A stretch of DNA of 64,000 nt from Nyssa sinensis (taxonomy: Eukaryota > Streptophyta > Magnoliopsida > Cornales > Nyssaceae): positions 14,034,515-14,098,514 of the forward strand of contig CM018038.1 in NCBI GenBank assembly GCA_008638375.1. Reading direction: 5' to 3'. A program made the position numbers and the translations under genes. A model generated the notes under the pieces. The model saw nothing but the letters and a program-made list of their open reading frames with translations. It was not told the origin of the DNA and made no database searches. Shown piece after piece: positions 36,123-48,114 of this stretch (position 1 is the stretch's first letter; every line of letters starts with the position of its first letter).

Positions 36123-39100
36123 GGTAACAACTATTAACACTCCATTTTATACAATCGAGCTTTAAAATAATAATATTGCAGTGCTCGAAAGTATACTTTT
36201 TAGAGTGTATGTAATAATATGGAGTGTGAATAGAGCCTGCCTAACGGATTTCATCAAACGATAACAAATACTTAAATTTTTTTGCTAAATTATACCTCCT
36301 TTTCCCAATCAGATTGTATCGTCATGATGGCCAGTATTCCCGTCTGCACTGCAGTTCCCAAAATCATTCCACCCCAGATACCCTAATTTCACCATTCACA
36401 TACATTATGTCAATGTCAAGTAACACTAGGATTTAAGCACAGTTTCAAAACATTAGACCTTTTAAGTCAAAAATTAATGAAACTAAACCAAAACAATTAA
36501 TTGACCACAACATGAATGAAACATACCTCAACACCCCAGTTAAAGATCCATCTCAAAAGAACTCCAATAGGGATCCCAACAAGGTAGTAGCAGCCCAAAT
36601 TCACGTATGCAACCCATGCTTGCCAACCCGACCCGACAGCAACCCCTGTAAAATTACAAAATAATAATAAAATTGGCCTGTTTTATAGAAATGAAAAATG
36701 TTAGACAAACGGATGACAAAGTTAATGATCAAATAAATTACCGGATAGAACGGGTTGAACACTGTTGAAAAGAATGGTAACAGCTAAGAGGTAGGAAAGA
36801 TTCTCAACAGCTTTCATGACAGCGGTACTGGATGAGAAGATCAATGACAACTGGTCACGCAGTACAATTACAAGTACGCAGAAGACGATGCCAATAATTG
36901 TCGAGTGCACCACTGACACCTTTGTTGCAAATTTTGCTCCTTTTGCATTGCCTGCACCCAGTTCATTCGCAACCCTTACTCTGCATATTGCACCAAATAC
37001 AGTTCAATTATTTTTGTTAATTGATCTATATATATATATATATATATAAGAACAAAAGAATCTTGGAGATAATTCAGTATTTTCATAAGAGTAATGCTAT
37101 ACTTTCTAAAATTTTATTTCAAATTTTTATCATCAATAATGTGATATTGACATGTCACTAGATTACTAACAACACTTAAAATCAAGAAATTAATGTAATT
37201 CTACTGTATCATAGTCACATTATTTGTAATAGAAATTTGAAAAACAAATTTGAGAAGTGTATTATTGCTGTTTTCATAAACTGTGTTTATTATTTCCAAT
37301 ATTTTGAGATTTATATTACTTTTCTATTTCCATATATAGTTTTAACCTATTTTCTATGTTTTTAATGGTATTTGTGCTCTTGGTGCTTCTGTTGACTTAC
37401 CGTTGCACAAGTTGGCAACGTTCAAGGATCCAGAGCCCCTTTTTTGTGGTTGGGATTATGCCAGCCAAAATATGATTTTGGTTCATGAAAAATGTGAAAT
37501 TAATTTTTAAAATATTAAACTGTATTTTTTTAAATAAAATTTTACAAAAATATGCACAAGTAAAATCATAATTTAGAAAAGTTAAAAAAAAAAAAAAAGA
37601 TTTTGAAATTTTATTTGACTATTTACAACTTTTACCTCTAAACTCAATATTTACACATTATTCAATATAGATAATATAACAATTAAGAAAAATTAACAAT
37701 TACAACCATATTTACTTAATTTTTATCAAACACCTGACTAAATTTATCGTGTGACAGTGTTACTCAAATTTTAGAAACTTGTACAAATTAAAAGAGAGGC
37801 TCATGATAAAAATATCAAGGATGCCTAAAATTTATTTATCTATTTGTTTACGTAGTTTTATCATTTTTTAAATAAATTTGATTTAAAATTTACATGAATG
37901 GAAATTTAGAGAAAAATACAAAAGAGATATATAAACTCCCATGGATGGACTTAAATAAAATTATAAAAGGCAATCAATTAAAATATTGAAGTTGTCCAAT
38001 GGGACCCTCCAAATATTTGTAGTAGTAATTAATATAAAAGAAAAGGGTGCCATATCTTAGAAAAGTGTTAGTGGCTGAGGAACATAAAGGTATATAATAT
38101 GGCCTTCAATAAAGGGTTTGGAAATTATTTTAATGCCAACAAACTTATTATCACCTGCCAGTCAGTCGCTGGCAATGGTAGGTGATGACTTATTGTCTTT
38201 CAACATAATATCTTTGTACTTGACTTAGGTTGACCACAACTGGCTGTGGTCTCACCAATTCAATCTTGGAGTTGATCGCTGTCTCATTGGTTGTTGGCTG
38301 TGATTTCTTTTCCTTTTTTTGTTGAGGAATTCTAGGGGGAATTCTATTATAACTCCAACTCGTATGTAATATAATATTTTTGATCAAATATCGTATCTAA
38401 TTATATGAATTTAAGTTTATAATAGTATTTTTTTTTGGTATTAAATAATGTTATTAAGAATTCATTTACACATGTGAATGAATCTTTTATTTGTTAATTT
38501 AAACTTAAAACTTAATTGATTTATTTAATCATTATAATTTATAAATAAAATACAATTCCCAAAAGATTTGATAGATGTATGTAAACAAGGTCTTAATAGT
38601 ATTATTCTATTTTAAGTTATTTTTTTTTAAAAAAAATATTTTTATATATTTTAAAAAATAATAATAATATAGGAATTTTTAAAAATTGTTCAACTAGCCA
38701 ATAATAATTTTTGGGACAGCTTTTTCACATGTGAACATAAATATGAGGTGCAAAACTATCCCAAATGTTCCTTCTTATAATGGTTGTCATTATAGCGGAG
38801 GGATCATCAAAGTTGTCATTATTAGAGAGTTTAAAGTTAGATATCTTCACTTTTCTCCACTTATAATTAAAAGATAATTTACATAAAAAGAATAAATTAC
38901 AAGAGAAGAAGAGGTTAAAAACAGTACCCGGTTGCAGCAAAGAAGGCAACAGGAATCATCATTTCCCACCCGTTAATTCCCATGCTGCCAAAACAAAAGG
39001 AAAGCAATTTAAAATATATTAGGTGTACGTCTATTGAGGGTTTGGAGTTAAGAATTTATTTAATATTTTTATAACTAATTAAATTCACAAATATAAAGAA

Positions 39101-41258
39101 GTTTCTAACTAAAGATAGTGGCCCTAAAAAACTTCAGGTTATAAAAAAGATCCCAAAAAATTTAAAAATTATTGTTGCGGGAGTTAAATTGAAATTAAGT
39201 GAAGGTGAAGTGTCAAAAACTTTAAAACTAGTAAGAACAAAAACATAAAGGGTATATATTCATTCTTTTTTTAAAAGGCATAAAAAATTAAAAATAATTT
39301 TTTTTTGAGAGAGGACAATTGAGCCCAAAGGCAAAGGTAGCTCGTCCCATGTTCGATTTATATTTCTGAAAGTAATTTTGATTATTATGAAAATGATGGT
39401 AAAAATAATTTATTAAGATATAAACAATTTATTGATTAATAATGTTTGATTCATATATAAAAAAAACTATTTTCTTTCAATTTTTCAACCTGTTAGCTTT
39501 AGAGTACATTTTTTTTTATAAAAAAAAAAAAATTACAATTAGATTAAGAACTTGTCACGAATACTTCAATTTATTAACTAAGTAATTATAAATTAATCAA
39601 TTTCATTCAATCAATTAAATTATATATTTTTATATAAAAAAATTGATTTAATTACTTTTATCAGAATGATTCTAACCTATTATTTACAAAAGCTCAATAA
39701 TTCATACAATGATGCCAGCCTCTTTTTTCCTCAGATACATAATTGATAATGAAATCTATTCTAATTACAGTAGAAAATGATATTATATAGAAGAGAAATA
39801 CATACCAAATGGACAACGCATCCACGGCTATTGCGGCGTTCTTTATGTTCGCAGTCATTAATATCAATATTCTATAATACCAATTCTCCAAGCTGCACGA
39901 ATTACATTCAAAGCCCAAATCATTAACTATAATGTTCATGATTATCAGTAAAAGAAAATAACTATAATATTTATATGTACTATTTCAGTATAGGCCCGCA
40001 TTAATCAATCGCATAGCTCCAAATTGAATTGTGTGTTTCAAGCGTTAATTAGACTTGTATCAATTGGACCATTTGTTTCATGTGCTAAAACACTCGATTT
40101 AATGATATAATGAATTTTCAGTGACACTGAATTTTGGATCCACGCAACCCAATCACATTATAAAATTCGGAGCGTCTTGACACAGTCATTATATTATTTT
40201 TGAATACCATTTTTTCACATGAGATAAGTACGTAAAGGTGGTGTACCCAACATTGCTTTATGATATATAATTATAAAGTGATATACATATGTATGTATGC
40301 GTGCCTGTACTGTGAGAGAGAGGGGAACATACCAAAGCATGACACCAGAGGCAGCAGAGAGTTTGAGAAACTCCCAGAGGCCAGAAAAAGCTTCCATGGA
40401 GAAACCTTTCCAAGTTAGAGGGCAGCCACCCCAGAAAGTGTAGCCCAACAGAGCAATGACAAAAACCCACCACGAAATATCCAAAGCAACAGCGGCTCCA
40501 ACCACACCAAAGTCAAACTTATATACAAAAAGCCAACTGAGGAGCAGATCAACCCCAAGAGACAAGAATGAAACCCAAGCAAGCACACCAGCCTTTGTCT
40601 GGCACTGTAAAAACCTCTGTAATGGGAACAGAAATGCAAAGCTGAAGTGCATTGGAATGAACCACAAAGACACCAACCCAGTTTGCTCTGCCACATCGTC
40701 TGGCTGTCCTAGCAGCTTCAGAAGCGGGCTCGCAAACGTGTATAGTGGCAACAACAAAACAGAACATAAGAACAGAACGATCCACGACCTCTGCATATAT
40801 ACACCCAGCATGTGGTACCTTTTTGCTCCAAAAGCTTGCCCACACAGTGTCTCTAACGCACTGGCCATCCCCAACTAATTCATAGACACCATAACAAGCG
40901 TTAGATATATATATATATATATGCGTGTATATGTATGTGTCTGTGTGAAGAAGAAAGGTGGGTTATATACCAGGAGGCCAAAATCGAAGCCAGCAATGAC
41001 ATTGAGGGCGATGGAGATGGAAGCGAGTTCGACCTCACCAAGGTGGCCGGCGAAGGCTTGGGTGACGACATTCATGGAGTAGGCGGCGAGGCGGGCGAAG
41101 ATGGAGGGACCTGCAATGATCCATAGCTTCTTTGATTCGATCCAGATCCTTGTTTTGATGTCTTTATCGTCTTCAACTCCCCTCTTGGCTATACCGTTTG
41201 ACACTGAATGTGGTAGCAAGGTCTCGTTAAACTCTTCATCTCTGTTAGCACTCCCCAT
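35964..41258 (-). CDS. MATE/DTX family efflux transporter, copy 2 (8 exons)
   Basis: Exons on the minus strand: 40,971-41,258; 40,333-40,874; 39,806-39,892; 38,928-38,984; 36,742-36,980; 36,527-36,645; 36,296-36,382; 35,964-36,026. They join to 1,482 bp, encoding 493 aa and a TAA stop, uninterrupted. All junctions use GT/AG. Motifs in order: IKTRIWIESKKLW, QAFAGHLGEVELA, ALETLCGQAFGAKRY, DISWWV, LENWYYRILILMTA, INGWEMMIPVAFFAATG (exon 4), VRVANELGAGN, GVAVGSGWQAWVAYVNLG, then AEKAATRMQKW at the C-terminus. As a MATE protein it should be a 12-helix cation-coupled exporter of organic solutes in the plasma or vacuolar membrane; the substrate cannot be told. It is a tandem duplicate of the gene at 17,182-22,888: exons 2-8 are the same length and exon 1 is 9 bp shorter. 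Introns are 96, 440, 821, 1,947, 96, 144 and 269 bp. Intron 7 holds a long (TC)n(TA)n run. Confidence 0.94.
36064..36122. repeat. (TC)n(TA)n microsatellite in intron 7 of MATE copy 2
   Basis: An uninterrupted TC run of about 45 bp followed by a TA run, within the last intron. Confidence 0.95.
37085..37271. mobile_element. MITE M1, copy 2, in intron 4 of MATE copy 2
   Basis: The left arm starts GAGTAATGCTATACTT and reaches ATCAATAATGTGATATTGA. The complement of the right arm starts AGCAATAATACACTT and reaches ACAAATAATGTGACTATGA. The long arms almost meet, so the element of about 187 bp would fold into one hairpin. MATE copy 1 has no counterpart. Confidence 0.7.
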
Positions 41259-41400
41259 CTGAAGGTGTCCTTCAGAAAGCTAAAACTAGTTAGACAGAGA
41301 CAGAGACAGAGAGCACAGAGGGTGAGCTGATCTAGGGAAGACGAAATCATGAGTAGTGCTGCTATTCTAATTTATATCTTTATGTAAAGTATACGGACTC
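41259..41400 (-). promoter_or_regulatory. Probable core promoter and leader of MATE copy 2
   Basis: A TATAAAT box on the minus strand lies at 41,370-41,376, about 110 bp before the ATG at 41,258. A purine-rich leader (GACAGAGACAGAGACAGAG on the plus strand) lies between. The leader of copy 1 has a similar GAGA-type run. Confidence 0.45.
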
Positions 41401-42452
41401 GGTAATTTTGGAAATAATATCAGAATAAATAATTATATTTTAACAAATCAATTGATTCAAAATTATTATATATTGACTTAACATATTTTAAAAATATAAA
41501 TTAAAAATATATAATATTTTTCCGAAATCATAAGAGATGAAGAACGGATTACCTAACGTGATAAATTACGGTGTCGTATAGTAAACAATAATGTTAATCT
41601 CACTTAAAAATTTTATTAAAAATATTTATTTTCATGAGTTTACACCATTGTATTAGTTGAATATTATATCATGTTATATTATAATGTGATATTCAATACT
41701 GTCAATTCATAAAAATAAATATTTTTAATATTGTCACCTCATAAAAATAAATATTTTTAAAAATATACGAAAGTATGAATAAAATTACGATACAGTAAAA
41801 CCTTCTTTTGGCGTTTTGCAGGGTAATGGTTGCACCGAACTTTCATGGCCAGACTTTGAATGGTTGTTACGAATAAAGAATTAGGAATGGAAATGACTGT
41901 AAATATGACATCCGTACGAGTTTTGAACAGGAAGAAACTCCCCTCAAAAAATACTAATTGCTTCATAAAACAAATTATAGCAAATATAATATCATTATGA
42001 TTATAACATGCTTTACGGTATGGTGTTGATGTGGTTTAAGTTGGGATCAAGCTTTGATTCTCACTAATTAAACTCGAGTTTTATACTATTAATTATTAAT
42101 TAAACCATTGTTCAGATAGATTGAATGCTCTGTTAGTTTAAAATGTCAATTAATTAAACACTTGTCAATAAATCATAGGCAGTCACAATTTTCATTACCA
42201 ATTTCATGTATCACATGGATTTCATTCACTAGAAAGAGGTTTCATAAGGTAAAATCCCATGCATTCTCTTTTATTTTTATTTTTCTATGATGAAAGATTC
42301 TAATCATACAATTTGTATAATTTATTTAATAAATTTCAATTAGATAGCATCGCCCTGCCAGTAAGTCAAAAATGTCAATTAAATCCAAATGTTATGACCC
42401 GGTAAGGATCTGCATAAATCAAGTGAACAAATAATTTCGAAATTAATAATAC
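41401..42452. other. Non-coding stretch
   Basis: AT-rich. A short repeat CATAAAAATAAATATTTTTAA occurs near 41,707 and 41,741. No gene recognised. Confidence 0.5.
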
Positions 42453-42601
42453 CCTTTGATTTTGATGTTAAATTTTGTCCCTCGTATAACGAGAAATTAA
42501 ATTATTGATGATACTTTAAATATATTATAAATATATTGTCACATTATTTGAAATACAATCTTTGGTACAAAAATTTAAAATGTGTGATAGCATTACTCTT
42601 A
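42453..42601. mobile_element. MITE M1, partial copy 3
   Basis: The right arm (ATTGTCACATTATTTGAAATAC, then GTGTGATAGCATTACTCTT) matches the M1 right arm at 37,200-37,271. The left arm is decayed. Confidence 0.45.
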
Positions 42602-44149
42602 AAAAATAGGTCAGATGGGTCACTCTGTCAAGGATAGATTTTAGTTAATCACATGCTTGAATGAAGGTTGATGTAAAACAAATGATCGAAAAGTTATTGG
42701 AGCATTCAAAATGTAATGAGTCTTATTTCAAGTTAATGAATTAGTAGACCTACTTTTGGTAAGTCCAATTTTAGGGACTCATAAATCCAATATTTGACCT
42801 GAAACAACAACACGGACTAGACTCGTGTTCTTATGATCATGACCAAAATTACTTTTTGATCAAATTTCATCATTTAGGCCTACAATTTGGTGTTTTTAAT
42901 ATTTATAAAAAAATTTAGATGGTCAATTAGTTCACTTAGGAAATTCAAATTGAGATGCCTTTTGCAACAATCTTCTCCTTTTCTTATCTAGTTTTCCATT
43001 ATGAGATCAATTGCAAATAGTTTCAAATTTTATTTTATTTTTTCAAATTTCTCTATTTCTTAGTGTTATTAGGATTAATATAGGAGTTGAGATTTTCTAA
43101 TCAAATTAGTAATTTTTATCTCTATAAATATAATATAATATAATAGGTCTTTATTTTTCAAAGTTTATCAATAATATTCATATTTTGAATTTAAGAGAAT
43201 TTGTTCCCTTGCTTAATTAGGTGAGTATTTTCCGTTCTTGGATTTTGACTTTCTTCGTATCCATCTTATGATTCTTATCACGTTTTATACTGCCTCAAAG
43301 GTGAACGAAATGAATTTGGAGATAAGATTGATGAATATAATGATATATAGTAATTATAAAGGGTCCACCTTTAGAAATTGCCTTAGGTGGTGGGGTGGGA
43401 GTAGGAATGGTAATAAAGTTCATAGTGGTATTTTATTATTTCATACAAATGCATATATAGGAATTTCTGAAACAAATTAATTAATTAACACCAAGGAAAA
43501 TATGAAATTGCTTAGAATTTTCAACACTCGAATAATATAGATTATATGAAATAAAATCTTCACAGATGACGATGTCTCGGAATAAGTGAAGGATTATTCA
43601 AAATGACGAGTAATAAATAACATTATAGGGTGGAGTGGTTCTAAAGAGAAGATATGACCTGACTTTGAGAGAGTGATATATGGGGAGAACGGGATTCATC
43701 ATTCATTGACTACAGTTTAATTCTCCCTTTAAACGTTAATGAAAGCCTCTTTATTAGTTTTCAAGCTTATTGAATGACTAGTTTTTCATCAATGGCTGTG
43801 TTTGTATGTATATGTGTGCCTCCGTGTGTTTACGGAAATGTTTTACTTCTTTATTTATAGTACAAGGGATGTGTTTGGTCAAGTTAATTTTAGGTAGGAA
43901 ACCACCTGATAATGTCATGTACTATGCTCATGCGGTTGATTGAAGATTTATTGATTCTCATCAGTCGAACTTATTTTTGGATTCTATTTTCTCAAGTCAG
44001 ATGACAATACTTGTTGCATTAAATGAATAGTGAGTTGCGATCACCTCATTTAATGCTAAACATTAATAGAGGAATCTCCTACTTCAGCCATCATGTTATT
44101 CGACCTCTAATCTTTCATAAGTTAACTTTTTTTCTAATTATTTTAAGAA
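42602..44149. other. Non-coding stretch
   Basis: No gene recognised. A plus-strand frame at 43,238-43,480 has no recognisable domain. Confidence 0.5.
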
Positions 44150-44312
44150 TTGGCTTATAAAATTAACTATGTTTATTTAAGTTTTCAAAAATAAATTTTT
44201 ATTTTCAAAATATGGAATACGTATTAATTTTTATAATTTAAATTATTATATCTAAATATATTTTTACAATATATATTTTAAAAACTATATTTAAATTATT
44301 ATTCAAGCGCAT
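44150..44312. mobile_element. MITE M2, diverged copy 1
   Basis: The order GGAATACGTATTAATTTTTA, ATTATTATATCTAAATATAT and AAAAACTATATTTAAAT matches the interior of the copy at 47,623-47,822. The ends are poorly kept. Confidence 0.45.
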
Positions 44313-44849
44313 TCATCCCTAAAATTCTAAGTTTATATCGGTATCACCATGTGCATCCTAGTTAGCAATATTATGTTATAAATTCTAATAAATGCTGAAC
44401 CTTGGCGTCACGTAAATCAAGAAAAAAAGTTTCTTGTTGGGAGTGCCGGATACGGCGGACAGTCAAACCTAACCTTCTCTTCTTTAAAACACAACTATAA
44501 AAGATAGTTTTGCACTGACTCCCTTGATTTTTTATTTTTATTTTTTGTGATTTTAATAACCTAACTCAATAAAATTTAAATAATACTTAATTCTAAATTA
44601 AATTTGAAATTTTTTTTATCCAAATATATCATAATCATAATTTATCATATATATATATATATATAATGTACATTGCTTTTTTTTTTTCTTAAGATTGTAT
44701 TTTTAATTAAAATTAAATAATGACATGATATTGATATAATTTCATCCATAATAAATTAAGGTTGGAAAAAAATATCTTCTCTAAAATTACAGTAGAAAGT
44801 TCCATTGCCAAAACTCCTAATACATAATATTTATTATTTATACACACAC
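44313..44849. other. Non-coding stretch
   Basis: AT-rich with an (AT)n run at about 44,648-44,665. No gene recognised. Confidence 0.5.
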
Positions 44850-44852
44850 TAA

Positions 44853-45589
44853 GAGCAACTTCAACGCAAGGTGCCATCCAAGGTGCCAAATTTATAACCA
44901 CCAAAATGGCACCTCAAACTCAAAATTTTTCACTCCAACGGGAGTGGCATATGCGGTTGCAAAATGGCATCCAACGGTCTGGAGTGCCATTTTTACAAAC
45001 TTTGGAGAGAGAAAAAGGAGAGGTGTCATTTGACGGTTGGGATCATTTTTATTTTTACTGTTACAACGGCTACTATTTCAACGGCTCTATTTTAATAAAA
45101 AAATTCTATAAATACAAAAAAAAAAAAATTACCAAAACTCCAGAAAATACAAGGAGTTTGTTATTTTTTAAATTAAATTAATTTTTATAATTTAAATTGA
45201 TTTTTTTTGTTTTTAATTTATTTTTTAAGTTATGATTTTTTTGTTAATTTAGGATGATTTTATTTATTTAACTAATTTTTATAATTAAATAATTTTTTTA
45301 ATTTAGTTAATTTTTAGAATTTAAATTGATTTTTTTAAATCAAATTAATTTTTGTAATTTAATTTAAAAAACTTATTTAAATCAAACTATTATGAAAACT
45401 ATATCCGTTAAAATATAACCATTAAGTTTAATTATATTTTTTAATAAAAAATATTAAAATATTAAATGATACCCTATTTTGGTACCTGTCATTTGAGCAG
45501 ATTTATAATTTAGGGGTGCAATAACACTGTTCAAGATTATAAATAGAGTTTTTGACACCTCAAAATAGCAATTTCCTTTGAAGCTGCTC
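44853..45589. mobile_element. PIF/Harbinger-type MITE with TAA target duplications
   Basis: The element begins GAGCAACTTCAACGC, and the complement of its end begins GAGCAGCTTCAAAGG. Both are flanked by TAA (44,850-44,852 and 45,590-45,592). GAGCA ends with a 3-bp TAA/TTA duplication are typical of plant PIF/Harbinger (Tourist-like) elements. It is 737 bp and AT-rich inside. The open frame at 44,906-45,181 has no transposase similarity that I can see. Confidence 0.78.
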
Positions 45590-45675
45590 TAACATTGCAA
45601 CTCTTCCATTTTTCTTTTTCTTTTAAATTTCCATGCTCAATAATATTTAGTAATATGGTTAAAGCTATTAGTTAT

Positions 45676-45733
45676 TTTTCTGTTCACCGCTATATTATAT
45701 AAATAATTATATAATATAGCGGTGAACAGAAAA
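45676..45733. repeat. Perfect hairpin: 26-bp arms, 6-base loop
   Basis: The left arm at 45,676-45,701 (TTTTCTGTTCACCGCTATAT...) is exactly complementary to 45,708-45,733, with loop AATAAT. The nearest MITE begins about 8 bp away, at 45,741. Confidence 0.97.
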
Positions 45734-45740
45734 TTTTTTT

Positions 45741-45945
45741 ATTGGATAGTGATTCAGATATAATTTTTTAAAAAAATTTTTGAAATATATTTTAAAATTT
45801 TGTAATTAATTTTTTAAAAACTATAAAAATGCATTTGGATATGATGATCTAAATTTTAAAAAATTAAAAAAAATTATTTTAAAATGCATATCCCTCATTT
45901 TAAAATTAAAAAACTATTTTTAAAAATGTAAGCAAACAGCCACTA
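45741..45945. mobile_element. MITE M2, copy 2
   Basis: Starts TTGGATAGTGATTCAGATAT, which in complement matches the end of the M2 copy at 47,623-47,822. The other end reads GTAAGCAAACAGCC, an imperfect terminal complement (GTTTGC). About 205 bp, without coding capacity. Confidence 0.65.
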
Positions 45946-47081
45946 AAGTTTTAAAGAGTTTATATGTGCCCTTTCCTAGTGAAGTCTTTCAAAAGACAAG
46001 AAGGTTCAATTTTTTTAGTTTCCCTTAGCATCCAACGTATTCGTGAAAATACCTTTTGAGGTGAGGTTAGAATATATATATATAAAATTTATAGATAGTT
46101 ACACTGATTTTTACGTAATGTCTCACTATCACAAAAGCATTTTATGTGATTTATTATATTATACAAAATTTTTCTTAACACGATAGTAAAAATTATGGAT
46201 TCACTATTTTATTTATATAAATAATTATATTGACGTCTTTTGTAATGTTTAATAATTACAATAATTTCTTCATATGATTTTTTTTAAAAAAAAGATTATT
46301 AGTATAATATACAAAAACATTTAATCATAATAAAACTTGAATTGAAATTCTAATGGTACTGTTATTTACAAATTTTGAACAAAGGAACGAATTTATATAT
46401 TAGCAATATAATAAAAAAATTGCCTGAATTTTTTTATTCGATCTTACGATTAGACTCTCCCCCTGTGATCGGGATTTAGTCTTACTTTCCACTTGTTTTA
46501 TTGATTTGGTAAAGACCCTCCCCCTGTGATCGGGATTTAGTCTTACTTTCCACTTGTTTTACTGATTTGGTAATAAATATATATATATATATATATATAA
46601 ATAAATCAGACGACCTATTCACATTCATGAACCAAATTCACATAATCTCAACCAAAAGATTTAAAATCTAAATTTTCAAATCTTAAATAAACCCAAACTC
46701 TATTGTATACATCCTATTTAATTTTTAAAATTTTCATAGCCCAAAAAAGAAAAAGAATTGAAAAGCCCAACATGTAAAGTCAAAACAACTATTGTAACGC
46801 CACCTAAGCTGTAGATGTTTGGATCGGTGAATTCTAAAAACAAAAGATGCAAATGACACATTGCATCACGTTGGATAATGCTTCAAAAAAAATTTTAAAA
46901 AAAAACATTGTAGGTACCGTTATATTTAATACTTTAAAAAGAGTAAGAGTAAAACTAATTTAAATAATATAAAAAAAATAAAAATTTAATAAATGAACTA
47001 ATATGAAGCATTTTAAATTAAGAGCACAAACCTGTTTATGATTTCAGACTCCTCCAACCATTCTCTTCAGTCAGAGAGTGA

Positions 47082-47120
<39 letters not shown>

Positions 47121-47318
47121 GCAATCAATTGGCAGTTGAAAATTATACAGAAAGGTGGAAGAAGTCAAAGATCATGGCAATTTTGTGAGATGACAGTGGA
47201 GATTTCATGATTAAAACTTGTAATTAACAGAACGAAAGTGGGTGATAAGTCTAGAGAGTGGTTTTCAAAATTCACCAAGAGTAGAATAATAGTAAGAATG
47301 TTATTAATATAGAATAAG
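45946..47318. other. Non-coding stretch with a 61-bp duplication and microsatellites
   Basis: A 61-bp tandem duplication at 46,452-46,573 repeats CTCCCCCTGTGATCGGG with few differences. An (AT)n run is at about 46,577-46,600, and a (GT)n(GA)n run at about 47,080-47,120. No gene recognised. Confidence 0.65.
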
Positions 47319-48101
47319 TGACAAAGAACGTTTTAAGTTTTATTTTAAGAAAAAGTATTAGTGAATGTAAAGTTGGTAAATAATATTTTTGAGAACAAAG
47401 ATCATATCTTGACTCAAAATGACAAGATGGACAATACTCATCGCTTTGCCATCACTGAAACTGCTACGGAACCAAACGACTTCATCTAAGCCTTCAATTT
47501 CACTTTTTTTTATCATTTATAGTAATTTTATTTTTGCAATTACTTTGTTTAGAAAAACCAGAATTAACTTCTAATTGCGATTATCGTTTCCTACTATGAT
47601 GAGATTTCTAGTTTTCTAAAATTGCCCTCGTTTGGTTACATTTTTAAAAATAGATTTTTAATTTCAAAACTTAGAATACGCATTTGTCAAGCTATTTATT
47701 TTAATTTTTTAAAATTCATATTATCATATCCAAATATATTTTCATAGTTTTAAAAAAATTAATTACAAAATTTTTAGAAATATTTTTCAAAAAATTATAT
47801 TTGAATCACTATCCAAACACATAATTTTTATTAATTTCAGATTTTTCCTTATTTTTGCAATTATTATAGTTTCTTAATTATAATAGGACTAATATAAGGA
47901 ATTAGTAGATTCCTATTCACACTAGTAGTAGTCTTAGCCTATATATATGATGTAATTCAATCTTTATTTTTCAGATTATCAATAATATATTTTTTTTTAG
48001 AAATTTGAGATTGTTCACTTCGGGTAAGGAGTCTCCTATGTTACTTGTTTTATAAGGAATTCAACGTGTTTGATTTTCCTTCACGTTCCACATTGCGTTA
48101 G
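47319..48101 (+). repeat. 5' LTR of the second gypsy element (with MITE M2 inside)
   Basis: It aligns with the 3' LTR from about the TG at 47,319 to TGCGTTAG at 48,101. About 200 bp at 47,623-47,822 have no counterpart in the 3' LTR. Left boundary uncertain by a few tens of bp. Confidence 0.75.
47623..47822. mobile_element. MITE M2, copy 3, inside the 5' LTR
   Basis: Left end CCTCGTTTGGTTAC and complement of the right end TGTGTTTGGATAGTG form an imperfect terminal repeat, as in hAT-type MITEs. The 3' LTR reads straight through the equivalent site (AAAAAGCTCCAATTTG), giving the empty site. Confidence 0.75.
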
Positions 48102-48114
48102 TTGGTATCAAAAT
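48102..48114 (+). other. Primer-binding site of the second gypsy element (mutated)
   Basis: TTGGTATCAAAATG follows the 5' LTR directly. It matches the tRNA-Met-type site TTGGTATCAGAG except for a G-to-A change. Confidence 0.7.

Noticed and set aside
40415..40878. Alternative frames on both strands across MATE copy 2 exon 2
   Set aside because: They overlap an exon with clear MATE motifs and the same length as in copy 1.
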